DNA of 8,826 nt from Desulfobacterales bacterium (GCA_030672555.1 DAOVGD010000078.1:1-8826); one strand, 5' to 3'. Shown: positions 1 to 6,338, counted from the first letter of the stretch. Notes: generated by a model from the sequence alone, not told the origin. A program made the numbers and translations.

Positions 1-110
1 CACGCCGGAGTAAGCATAATAAATCCAAACAGGGCAAATACCGCAAAGAGTCTCATATAACCATTTGCAAGACGTTCAATTTTATTCGAGGCTAACCTTT
101 CTACAATCAT
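1..110 (-). CDS. N-terminus of a small membrane-anchored protein, truncated by the window edge
   Basis: Reading leftward from an ATG at 110-108, an open frame of 36 codons reaches the left edge without a stop. The visible protein starts MIVERLASNKIERL, continues through NGYMR and then enters a hydrophobic stretch (about residues 20-34, LFAVFALFGFIMLTP) that looks like a membrane segment or signal anchor. A purine-rich Shine-Dalgarno-like stretch (AGAAGGGGA) lies 8-10 bases upstream of the ATG, and a good leftward promoter lies further upstream at 199-228, so the start is credible. The basic, amphipathic N-terminus followed by one hydrophobic helix is vaguely like small YgaP-type (DUF2892) membrane proteins, but too little is visible to name a family and I assign no function. 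It is divergent from the permease gene at 425. Confidence 0.6.
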   Translation of the reverse strand, partial: MIVERLASNKIERLANGYMRLFAVFALFGFIMLTPA

Positions 111-147
111 GATATCTTCCCCTTCTTAATGATCTCAATATGATGGT

Positions 148-310
148 TTCGTAAAAAGTCTTTTGCGAACCACTTTGAGCATTTTGGATTTTTATATTAT
201 TTTAAGTCTATAGACCACGGGTTGTCAAATAATATTTTGCCGCTACCGCAACAAGTCTCTGATGATGCTACAAAACAATCAATTCAGGCTAACCCAAGAC
301 TTTTTATGAC
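148..310. repeat. Imperfect inverted repeat pair flanking about 130 bases
   Basis: The left arm, TTCGTAAAAAGTCTT (148-162), and the reverse complement of the right arm (296-310, read as GTCATAAAAAGTCTT) agree at 13 of 15 positions. The interior carries no gene but includes the leftward promoter. The arrangement resembles the ends of a small non-autonomous element or its remnant. No target-site duplication is evident, and chance pairing in AT-rich DNA is possible. Confidence 0.35.
199..228 (-). promoter_or_regulatory. Predicted sigma70-type promoter for the leftward gene, with a palindrome in the spacer
   Basis: On the minus strand a perfect -35 box TTGACA (223-228) is followed after an 18-base spacer by TAAAAT (199-204), a 5/6 match to the -10 consensus. 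Transcription would start near 192 and give a leader of about 80 bases before the ATG at 110. The spacer contains the perfect 10-base palindrome GTCTATAGAC (206-215), which is well placed to be a repressor operator. The promoter is a direct reading of the bases; the operator role is inference. Confidence 0.55.
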
Positions 311-424
311 ATTATATTGACTTTTCACAATCTCATATAGTAAGTTTTCTTTAACATTACCCTGAATTATTCACAAATCATCACCTAAATAAATGTAAAC
401 TGGCCGCGTGGGGTTATAAGCATT

Positions 425-1531
425 ATGGACGACCAACAACAAACAGAACAGGTGAACATGGAAGGAGAAAAAAACCAAGGCCGGATGATCTTCAAGTATT
501 TCTTGATCCTCTTTCTGGTTTCAGGGGTCCTCTTAGGTAAGCTACTCTGGCCCTTTATATCCATACTTATCCTCGCCTTTGTCCTCGCCGGGATCTTTTA
601 TCCACTTTATTCCTTTTTTCTAAAAAAAATCCGACCTCACTGGGCCTCTCTTGTCACCTGTCTGGTCATCTTTCTGGTCGTCTTTGTGCCCATGGTGTTT
701 TTTGTAGGCGCCCTTTCCCAAGAGGCGTACGGCCTATATCAGATGAGCAAAGATGCCGCCATAGCCCAGCATACCAAAGAATTGCTCCAAAACAGCGAAT
801 GGGCTGATAAAATAGAAAAGATACTTGAAGGTTATAATATACACCTCGATTCTGAAAGTTTTAACAAGGCTCTGTCCGATATTGGTAAAGAGGTAGGACT
901 TTTTTTGTACGAGCAAGCCAGGGCTATTGCTTCTAACATGTTGAATTTTATAATTAATTTTCTTCTCATGGTGATGATCATCTATTTCTTGTTGCTTGAC
1001 GGACAAAAACTTATCGCTTTTATCGTAGACCTTTCTCCTCTGCCCGCTGAACAGGATCACAAGCTTATTGCTAAGTTTCAGGAAATGGCAGGAGCGGTCC
1101 TTATAGGAAATGGTTTGGCAGGCTTGATACAGGGGATACTGGGGGGGATAACATTTGCATTTTTCGGATTAAGCTCTCCCTTTCTCTGGGGGTTTATTAT
1201 GGCCCTCCTGGCTTTCCTCCCCATAGTCGGCATCTCCGTGGTATTTATTCCAGCGGCTATCTACCTCTTTTTAAAAGGAAGAATCGCAGCAGGAATTGGT
1301 TTTGTCGTTATATATGTGCTCATTACCGGCTTTGTAGAATACCTGCTTAAACCCAAGCTGGTGGGTCAAAAAGTCAAGATGCACACATTGCTCATTATTC
1401 TATCTATTCTGGGAGGATTAAAAGTATTCGGAATTCTTGGAATTATCTATGGCCCACTGATAATGACCGCCTTTCTTACCCTCACCGAAATATACCGGAC
1501 GAGCTATGAAACATTCGTCAGGGAAAAATAA
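425..1531 (+). CDS. AI-2E family transporter (PerM/TqsA/YdiK-type membrane protein)
   Basis: This 368-residue inner-membrane protein has the usual length and layout of the AI-2E transporter family (formerly UPF0118/DUF20). Hydrophobic segments lie near residues 24-66, 74-97, 171-192, 225-283, 289-306 and 320-355, with a hydrophilic loop at about 98-170. The family signature in the second half is clear: the NGLAGLIQGILGG stretch (229-241), FLPIVG (264-269) and the closing GIIYGPLIM (339-347). Members export varied small molecules (autoinducer-2 in TqsA, sodium/proton exchange in some homologues), so the substrate cannot be read from sequence. The ATG at 425 has only a GGGG run about 11 bases upstream. 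An in-frame ATG at 458 (residue 12), just after AGGTG, is an alternative that would drop an 11-residue hydrophilic tail. The gene stands alone and converges on tRNA-Pro. Confidence 0.9.
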   Translation: MDDQQQTEQVNMEGEKNQGRMIFKYFLILFLVSGVLLGKLLWPFISILILAFVLAGIFYPLYSFFLKKIRPHWASLVTCLVIFLVVFVPMVFFVGALSQEAYGLYQMSKDAAIAQHTKELLQNSEWADKIEKILEGYNIHLDSESFNKALSDIGKEVGLFLYEQARAIASNMLNFIINFLLMVMIIYFLLLDGQKLIAFIVDLSPLPAEQDHKLIAKFQEMAGAVLIGNGLAGLIQGILGGITFAFFGLSSPFLWGFIMALLAFLPIVGISVVFIPAAIYLFLKGRIAAGIGFVVIYVLITGFVEYLLKPKLVGQKVKMHTLLIILSILGGLKVFGILGIIYGPLIMTAFLTLTEIYRTSYETFVREK

Positions 1532-1554
1532 ATGAAGTCATCAATAGTTTGTTA

Positions 1555-1587
1555 CAAAAAAAAGCCGCCAAAAATACTGACGGCTTA
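1555..1587 (-). terminator. Intrinsic terminator downstream of tRNA-Pro
   Basis: On the minus strand AAGCCG (plus 1581-1586) pairs with CGGCTT (plus 1562-1567). The stem can be extended by a T-G and a C-G pair around a loop of about nine bases, and it is followed directly by a run of T (plus A's at 1556-1563). It sits 16 bases past the CCA end of tRNA-Pro, as expected for that gene's terminator. In the other direction only a weak T-rich stretch follows (near 1594-1600), so termination of the permease transcript here is possible but less certain. Confidence 0.75.
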
Positions 1588-1601
1588 ACTGATTGATTTT
1601 A

Positions 1602-1679
<78 letters not shown>

Positions 1680-1717
1680 AAATCAACTTTAGCTCATGGC
1701 TGATACTTTTTATATTT

Positions 1718-1784
1718 AAAAAAAGGTGCCTACTCAGGTTGTTAGGTTCAGAGTTGATCGCTTTCTAACCTTGAACCTGAGTAG
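1718..1784 (-). terminator. Long stem-loop between the amidase and tRNA-Pro genes, probable terminator or dispersed repeat
   Basis: CTACTCAGGTT (1730-1740) is perfectly complementary to AACCTGAGTAG (1774-1784). Inside, GTTAG (1741-1745) can pair with CTAAC (1765-1769), giving a long hairpin with a loop of about 19 bases. On the minus strand the stem is followed by GCACC and then seven T's (plus A's at 1718-1724), which suits termination of the amidase transcript, although the 5-base gap before the T run is not ideal. A second pairing, AGGTTCA (1744-1750) with TGAACCT (1772-1778), competes with the main stem. Confidence 0.5.
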
Positions 1785-1851
1785 TTACAAAAAGAGGGTT
1801 TAATACCACGTATTCAATCTTAATACAACCCGCAATTTACGGCAAAATCCC

Positions 1852-2646
1852 TTAATCCCTTATTTTTTTAATCTCTTCTTGAACAAAAGCGGTTATCCCC
1901 TTGCTCAACCCCTCTGCAATTATCCCCAAAAACAATTGGTTGCCCAGTTGTTTTTCTTCGGCTGGATTGGTCACATATCCCACCTCCACAAGTATCGCGG
2001 GCATGTCTGCGCTGGCAATGACATATATAGGAGCCGCCTTACACCCTCTGTCATTGATATTTAAACATCCTATAAGTTCCTTGTGTACTCGTACCGCCAA
2101 TGTCCGACTCTTTGACAGGTACCTTTCCTGTATACGCTCCCATTCCGCCGACCCCGTCTCAGTGTCCCATTCCTCTGCGGCCCCGAGGATATGACTAACC
2201 CTCTTGGCCTTTTCTCCGGACCAGTAAAAAGTTGCGAGGCCGCTTGCCTTATGTCGAAAACTCCCACCTGTGTGAATACTTATAAACAGATTTGCGTTAT
2301 GACGATTTGCCGTTGCCGCCCGTTCTTCCACATCAATCCAATAGTCATCTGTCCGAGTCAGCAATACATTGTAGTGATCAGACAGCCTTTTTTTCACAGC
2401 CCGAGCCAGGGAAAGAGTGATATCTTTTTCTTTGAGACCTCCGGGACCCACCGCGCCGGAATCGTACCCGCCGTGTCCTGGATCAAGCACAATAGTTATC
2501 CCTTCACCTCCCTCCTTTTGTCCTTGCAAATAGATACTTCCAGCACACACATCAGTCAAAGTAAAAGACGCGATCAGGAAGAAATATAATACAAAAGATA
2601 CCATTAACCTCGTTAATTGAAGACGTAGAATATAGGGGCTTCGCAT
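1852..2646 (-). CDS. Secreted N-acetylmuramoyl-L-alanine amidase (Amidase_3 family)
   Basis: This enzyme cleaves the bond between N-acetylmuramic acid and the L-alanine of the stem peptide in peptidoglycan, in the periplasm. The 264-residue protein starts with a signal peptide: basic N-terminus, hydrophobic core at about 15-30 and a likely signal peptidase I site after VCA (33-35). The rest is a single zinc-dependent amidase domain from about residue 50 to 255. The expected residues are present: His58 in DPGHGG, Glu73 in KEKD, His125 in ISIHTGG as zinc ligands, and Glu221 in VEVGYVTN as catalytic acid. There is no AMIN, LysM or SPOR domain, so targeting to the septum is not evident. AAGGA lies about 10 bases before the ATG. 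The motif after His125 is HTGGS rather than the commoner HaNa. The gene is divergent from tRNA-Leu/tig. A physiological role in division or cell-wall turnover is inferred from the family. Confidence 0.93.
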   Translation of the reverse strand: MRSPYILRLQLTRLMVSFVLYFFLIASFTLTDVCAGSIYLQGQKEGGEGITIVLDPGHGGYDSGAVGPGGLKEKDITLSLARAVKKRLSDHYNVLLTRTDDYWIDVEERAATANRHNANLFISIHTGGSFRHKASGLATFYWSGEKAKRVSHILGAAEEWDTETGSAEWERIQERYLSKSRTLAVRVHKELIGCLNINDRGCKAAPIYVIASADMPAILVEVGYVTNPAEEKQLGNQLFLGIIAEGLSKGITAFVQEEIKKIRD

Positions 2647-2711
2647 CCTTACTATTTCCTTGACACTGTTTTGAATTCCTTATACAAATATGAGTTTATT
2701 GACTATCATCT

Positions 2712-2740
2712 TTGACAAAATATACATTTATTATTATCAT
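2712..2740 (+). promoter_or_regulatory. Predicted sigma70-type promoter for tRNA-Leu and probably the tig operon
   Basis: A perfect TTGACA (2712-2717), a 17-base spacer and TATCAT (2735-2740, 5/6 match) place a transcription start near 2747, about 20 bases before the mature tRNA-Leu end. No convincing terminator lies between tRNA-Leu and tig, so the transcript may continue into tig, clpP, clpX and lon. The -10 box overlaps that of the leftward promoter at 2730-2758. Confidence 0.65.
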
Positions 2741-2758
2741 ATCTGCGTGGCAGGTCAA
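2730..2758 (-). promoter_or_regulatory. Predicted sigma70-type promoter for the amidase gene
   Basis: On the minus strand TTGACC (plus 2753-2758, 5/6 match) and AATAAT (plus 2730-2735, 5/6 match) are separated by exactly 17 bases. The start would be near 2723, leaving a leader of about 75 bases before the amidase ATG at 2646. The element shares its footprint with the tRNA-Leu promoter. The region is AT-rich, so the -10 match alone is weak evidence; the -35 match and spacing carry the call. Confidence 0.5.
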
Positions 2759-2767
2759 TCGTCTTTT

Positions 2768-2853
2768 GCGAGAGTGGCGAAATTGGCATACGCGCTGGAC
2801 TTAGGATCCAGTTCCATTGCGGATTGGGGGTTCGAGTCCCCCCTCTCGCACCA
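2768..2853 (+). tRNA. tRNA-Leu (anticodon UAG)
   Basis: This 86-base class II tRNA has acceptor arms GCGAGAG (2768-2774) and CTCTCGC (2843-2849), discriminator A (2850) and an encoded CCA (2851-2853). The anticodon arm CTGGA-CTTAGGA-TCCAG carries TAG, which reads CUA and related CUN leucine codons. A long variable arm (TCC paired with GGA) and a T arm of GGGGG-TTCGAGT-CCCCC complete the fold. A leucine tRNA just ahead of tig is an arrangement I associate with deltaproteobacteria. Confidence 0.97.
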
Positions 2854-2984
2854 AGCTTGTAAAAAATGATTGTGAAGGAATAGCAAGCGGTGAAATATAA
2901 ATTTTTTGTTTGGCAACAACCCATTTACCTCTGAACTATCGAGCTAATAGCTGAACAATATACAAAAATTCAGAAAGGAAGGTT

Positions 2985-4283
2985 ATGAAAGTAAGCGTAG
3001 AAGATATTAGCAGTGTCAAAAAGAAACTCCATGTTGAGATTCCCAAAGAGGATGTAACCAAGGAAATTAATAAATTCTACAACAAACTGCGAAAGAGCGT
3101 CAAACTTAAGGGTTTTCGTCCTGGCAAAGTGCCCCGTTCGGTTCTGGAAAACAGATTCAAAAAAGATGTAACATCTGAAGTAAGCGCTGAATTAATAAGC
3201 ATGTCTTACCCTAAGGCGCTTCAAGAAAACGATATAGCTCCACTGGGAAACCCGAATTTCGATTATCCCGAGCTTGTGTCGGGACAAGAATATAAATATT
3301 CTGCCACAGTTGAGGTGAAACCGCCTGTTTCCATCAATGAATACATAGGACTTAAGCTTCAAAAGACTATCTATAAGGTGAGCGACGATAAGATCGAGGA
3401 AAAGCTTAAAACAATTCAACGCAGCCAGGCACAACTGAAGACTATAGATGAGGACAGACCAGTAAGGACCGGAGATTTTGTACAGATTGATTACGAAGGA
3501 CTCAAAGATGGAAAGCCGTTCGAGCCGGTCGGAAAGACCGAAAACTTTATCGCTGAAGTAGGTTCTGAAAAATTATTAAAGGAAGTTAGCGATCAACTCA
3601 TTGGTATGACACGCGGTGAGACAAAGACATTTCCGGTCAAATTCCCGGACGACTACCTCCCAAAGAATTTGGCTGGCGAGGAAGTCTCCTTTACCGTAAC
3701 TGTCAAGGAGATCAAAGAGCAGATTCTTCCGGAGATCAATGATGAATTCGCAAAAGATCTTGGACAATTTTCCAGCCTCGAAGAGTTGAAGTCAGCCATT
3801 CGAGAAGAAATGGAACGCAGTTTTAATAATTTTTCTGAAAGAGAGCTTTACGAACAGGTTGTCAATAAACTAATTGAAAAGACCGATTTTGAACTGCCGG
3901 GAATCTTAGTGGAGCATGAGACGCAAGTTATGGCAAAGGATGCTGAAGCCGCCTTTGGGAGTCAGAACCTTTCGCTACAAGATATGGGGCACACGCAAAA
4001 GACGTTACTGGAAAAATACAGGCCGGCCGCGGAAAGAAAGATACGTGGCCTCCTGATACTCGATAAGATTATCGAACAAGAAGGATTTAAAATTAATGAT
4101 GAAATTCTAAACGCCGGCTTTGAGAATCTGTCCAAGAAATTGGGCCAGCCCGTAGAAAGCCTTAAGATGGTATATAAGCAAGATAAACAACAGGCTGCCA
4201 ACCTGGATCAAAAATTTCTCGAAGAACATACCGTTAAATTTATTATTGATAACAGCACCGTAGAAGAGGAATTGAGGGATTGA
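2985..4283 (+). CDS. tig: Trigger factor, ribosome-associated chaperone
   Basis: Trigger factor binds near the ribosomal exit tunnel, shields nascent chains and helps folding; it can also catalyse peptidyl-prolyl isomerisation. The protein is 432 residues, the same as the E. coli protein. The ribosome-binding domain (about 1-115) carries the signature GFRPGKVP at 43-50. The FKBP-like domain lies at about 155-245 (GDFVQIDYEGLKDGKPF at 163-179), and the helical chaperone domain fills the C-terminus. The ATG has a strong Shine-Dalgarno site, AGGAAGG (2976-2982). It heads the tig-clpP-clpX-lon cluster and follows tRNA-Leu by 131 bases; a weak GCTTG/CAAGC stem (2855-2859 with 2884-2888) is all I see between them. 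The last codons (ELRD-stop) fall within a GGAATTGA-type repeat that continues past the stop, so the exact C-terminus may have been reshaped by repeat growth. Confidence 0.97.
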   Translation: MKVSVEDISSVKKKLHVEIPKEDVTKEINKFYNKLRKSVKLKGFRPGKVPRSVLENRFKKDVTSEVSAELISMSYPKALQENDIAPLGNPNFDYPELVSGQEYKYSATVEVKPPVSINEYIGLKLQKTIYKVSDDKIEEKLKTIQRSQAQLKTIDEDRPVRTGDFVQIDYEGLKDGKPFEPVGKTENFIAEVGSEKLLKEVSDQLIGMTRGETKTFPVKFPDDYLPKNLAGEEVSFTVTVKEIKEQILPEINDEFAKDLGQFSSLEELKSAIREEMERSFNNFSERELYEQVVNKLIEKTDFELPGILVEHETQVMAKDAEAAFGSQNLSLQDMGHTQKTLLEKYRPAAERKIRGLLILDKIIEQEGFKINDEILNAGFENLSKKLGQPVESLKMVYKQDKQQAANLDQKFLEEHTVKFIIDNSTVEEELRD

Positions 4284-4364
4284 GGAATTGAAGGATTGAG
4301 GAATTGAGGAATTGAAGGTTAAAAAAAATCCTTTAATTCGCAATTCCTAAGTTCCTCAATTCCT
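4268..4364. repeat. GGAATTGA/GGATTGA tandem repeat with imperfect inverted copy, overlapping the end of tig
   Basis: From 4268 to 4318 the sequence is built from about six variants of a 7-9 base unit (GGAATTGA, GGATTGA, GGAATTGAA). An A-rich loop follows (about 4319-4328), and then 4329-4364 contains mostly the reverse complement of the same units (TCAATTCCT, CAATTCCT, TTAATTC). The arms are imperfectly complementary and could form one large AU-rich hairpin in the mRNA between tig and clpP. There is no T run after it, so it does not look like an intrinsic terminator. The repeat includes the last codons and the stop (4281-4283) of tig. Confidence 0.75.
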
Positions 4365-4390
4365 AAATTTAAATAATAAGGAGAAAATTT

Positions 4391-4990
4391 ATGCCACTTA
4401 TCCCTATGGTCATTGAACAGAGTTCGCGAGGCGAGCGCGCTTATGATATCTATTCCAGACTCTTAAAAGACAGAATCATCTTTCTCGGGTCGCCAATAAC
4501 TGATGATGTTGCAAATGTTTTAATCGCTCAAATGCTCTTTTTGGAATCCGAAGATCCGGATAAGGATATCAATTTCTATATCAACACCCCCGGAGGTATA
4601 GTATCTGCCGGACTTGCCATTTATGACACAATGCAGTATATTAAACCTAAGGTCTCTACCCTATGTATGGGGCAGGCTGCCAGCATGGGAGCCCTTCTCT
4701 TAGCAGCCGGCGCAAAGAAAAAACGATTTGCTCTTCCTCATGCAAGGATATTGATCCACCAACCCTTGGGGGGATTTCAGGGGCAGGCATCTGATATCGA
4801 AATCCAAACAAGGGAAATACTACGGTTGCGGGAGACCCTAAACAAGATTCTGGCCAAGCATACAAATAAAAATATAAAACAGATCCAGCAGGATACTGAT
4901 AGAGACTATTTCATGAGTGGAGATGAAGCTTTGCAATATGGTATAGTAGATGAGCTAATTACAGAGAGAGAAACGGACAAAAAAGACTAA
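4391..4990 (+). CDS. clpP: ATP-dependent Clp protease, proteolytic subunit ClpP
   Basis: ClpP is the serine peptidase that forms a two-ring, 14-subunit barrel in the cytoplasm and degrades proteins unfolded by ClpX or ClpA. The 199-residue protein has the full catalytic triad: Ser98 in GQAASMGA, His123 in ILIHQP and Asp172 in DTDRDYF. The N-terminus MPLIPMVIEQ begins close to the mature end, so little or no propeptide seems to be present, unlike E. coli. The handle helix region (about 130-160) and the NTPGG oxyanion-region motif (65-69) are intact. AAGGAG (4378-4383) is spaced 7 bases from the ATG. The gene lies 107 bases after tig, beyond the repeat hairpin, and 74 bases before clpX, its functional partner. 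Confidence 0.98.
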   Translation: MPLIPMVIEQSSRGERAYDIYSRLLKDRIIFLGSPITDDVANVLIAQMLFLESEDPDKDINFYINTPGGIVSAGLAIYDTMQYIKPKVSTLCMGQAASMGALLLAAGAKKKRFALPHARILIHQPLGGFQGQASDIEIQTREILRLRETLNKILAKHTNKNIKQIQQDTDRDYFMSGDEALQYGIVDELITERETDKKD

Positions 4991-5052
4991 CCCAACACTT
5001 AGGGACTTTTTGGCAGGCTGCACCGGCCAAGGAAGTTCTTTTGTTGGTTGGC

Positions 5053-5059
5053 GGAGGAG
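5053..5059 (+). promoter_or_regulatory. Ribosome binding site that fixes the clpX start
   Basis: GGAGGAG is a near-perfect Shine-Dalgarno sequence 5 bases before the ATG at 5065. The frame stays open upstream to a TTG at 5041, but using it would place this ribosome binding site inside the coding region and add eight residues before the conserved MPKRG start, so the ATG is preferred. Confidence 0.85.
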
Positions 5060-5064
5060 ATGAT

Positions 5065-6324
5065 ATGCCAAAACGCGGTGAGATAAATACAAGCGACCTT
5101 TTGTGTTCTTTCTGTGGAAAGGGGCAGGATGAGGTAAAAAAATTAATCGCTGGGCCCGCAGTATATATTTGTGATGAATGCATTGAGCTGTGCAATGAAA
5201 TTATCCAGGAAGAATACGGAAAAACAAAAGAAACTTCGGCACATGCTGTTATGCCTAAGCCCTCTGAAATAAAGGCGATTCTGGATGAATATGTCATAGA
5301 ACAGGAACAGGCAAAGAAGATATTGTCTGTTGCTGTTTACAATCACTATAAACGGGTTGAAAGTAATGTCTCCATGGATGATGTGGAGATTGAAAAAAGC
5401 AATATTCTTCTTATCGGGCCAACCGGTTCAGGAAAGACGCTTTTGGCTCAAACGTTAGCACGTATACTGAATGTGCCATTTACCATTGCAGATGCCACCA
5501 CCCTGACAGAGGCAGGATATGTGGGAGAAGATGTCGAAAATATTATCGCCAGCTTACTTCAAAACTGTGATTATGACGTAGAACGTGCCAGTCGTGGGAT
5601 TGTGTACATTGATGAAATAGACAAAATTGCCAGAAAATCAGATAATCCTTCAATTACAAGGGATGTCTCAGGCGAAGGTGTGCAACAGGCCTTACTAAAA
5701 ATTATTGAGGGCACCGTGGCAAGCGTTCCACCCAAGGGAGGCCGAAAGCATCCGCAACAAGATTTTATTAGGACAGACACCTCTAATATACTATTTATCT
5801 GCGGTGGAACATTCAATGGTTTGGAGCAAATTATTCAAGCACGTACAGGAGTAAAATCGATCGGATTCGGAGCTGAAATAATCAAACTCGAAAAAGCAAA
5901 TATAGGTGAAACCCTGAGGCTGGTCCAACCGGAAGATCTTATCAAGTTCGGTCTTATTCCGGAATTCATTGGAAGACTCCCTGTTTCTGCGACCTTAGGC
6001 GAACTAAACAAAAAAGCGCTCATGAAGATCCTTACCCAACCAAAGAATGCACTGGTAAAACAGTTTAAAAAACTCTTTGAATTTGAAAACGTAAACCTTC
6101 GATTTACTGATAGCGCTATCAATGCCATCGCTGAAGCAGCCCTCACGAGAAAGACCGGGGCTCGTGCCTTGAGGGCTATAATGGAAGAGTCCATGCTTGA
6201 TATAATGTACCAACTCCCTTCTATCGAAGGGGTTACTGAATGTGTAATAAGTGAAGAGGTGATTGTAAATCAAGAAGATCCTATTCTCCTGTTTGAAAAC
6301 GAACATACCCAAAAGCAGGCATAG
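5065..6324 (+). CDS. clpX: ATP-dependent Clp protease, ATP-binding unfoldase subunit ClpX
   Basis: ClpX is a hexameric AAA+ unfoldase that recognises tagged substrates and threads them into ClpP. The protein is 419 residues. The N-terminal zinc-binding domain has Cys14, Cys17, Cys36 and Cys39. Walker A is GPTGSGKT (118-125), the substrate-gripping pore loop is GYVG (151-154), Walker B is IVYIDE (179-184), the RKH loop is at 227-229 and the ClpP-docking IGF loop at 266-268. A later GARALR supplies sensor 2. All elements for work with ClpP are therefore present. One oddity: residues 76-80 read YVIEQ, whereas the usual ClpX motif is YVIGQ. The start at 5065 is chosen for its ribosome binding site. 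The stop is 14 bases before lon, suggesting coupled expression. Confidence 0.98.
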   Translation: MPKRGEINTSDLLCSFCGKGQDEVKKLIAGPAVYICDECIELCNEIIQEEYGKTKETSAHAVMPKPSEIKAILDEYVIEQEQAKKILSVAVYNHYKRVESNVSMDDVEIEKSNILLIGPTGSGKTLLAQTLARILNVPFTIADATTLTEAGYVGEDVENIIASLLQNCDYDVERASRGIVYIDEIDKIARKSDNPSITRDVSGEGVQQALLKIIEGTVASVPPKGGRKHPQQDFIRTDTSNILFICGGTFNGLEQIIQARTGVKSIGFGAEIIKLEKANIGETLRLVQPEDLIKFGLIPEFIGRLPVSATLGELNKKALMKILTQPKNALVKQFKKLFEFENVNLRFTDSAINAIAEAALTRKTGARALRAIMEESMLDIMYQLPSIEGVTECVISEEVIVNQEDPILLFENEHTQKQA

Positions 6325-6338
6325 CATAAGGAAACGCC

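Larger units (their letters stand above)
111..424. other. Divergent intergenic region between the leftward gene and the permease gene
   Basis: This AT-rich gap of 314 bases holds the leftward promoter at 199-228 and a pair of imperfect inverted repeats at 148-162 and 296-310. No open frame of credible length or RNA gene is visible. For the rightward permease gene the best -35 candidate is TTGACT at 317-322, but no good -10 box follows at 16-18 bases (the nearest, TAGTAA at 338-343, is weak), so I do not call a rightward promoter. Confidence 0.5.

Noticed and set aside
2191..2589. Plus-strand open frame of 132 codons opposite the amidase gene
   Set aside because: It is antisense to a clear Amidase_3 domain, begins at a codon without a ribosome binding site and shows no domain character.
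2920..2927. CCCATTTA upstream of tig, resembling a heat-shock (sigma32) -10 element
   Set aside because: There is no CTTGAAA-like -35 at the right distance, only a TTGTTT placed too close, so a heat-shock promoter is not supported.
4107..4343. Minus-strand open frame with repeated FNSSIPQ residues
   Set aside because: Its repetitive start is only the translation of the GGAATTGA repeat, and the rest is antisense to tig.
4268..4364. CRISPR array or intrinsic terminator at the tig-clpP gap
   Set aside because: The units are 7-9 bases, contiguous and without spacers, so this is not CRISPR; the hairpin is not followed by a T run, so it is not an intrinsic terminator.
5009..5031. Small TTGGC/GCCAA stem-loop between clpP and clpX
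   Set aside because: A 5-base stem with an 11-base loop and no T run is too weak to call a terminator or regulator.
5041..5064. In-frame TTG upstream of clpX that would lengthen the protein by eight residues
   Set aside because: The strong GGAGGAG ribosome binding site lies between this TTG and the ATG at 5065, and ClpX proteins typically begin near MPKRG; the ATG is the better start.
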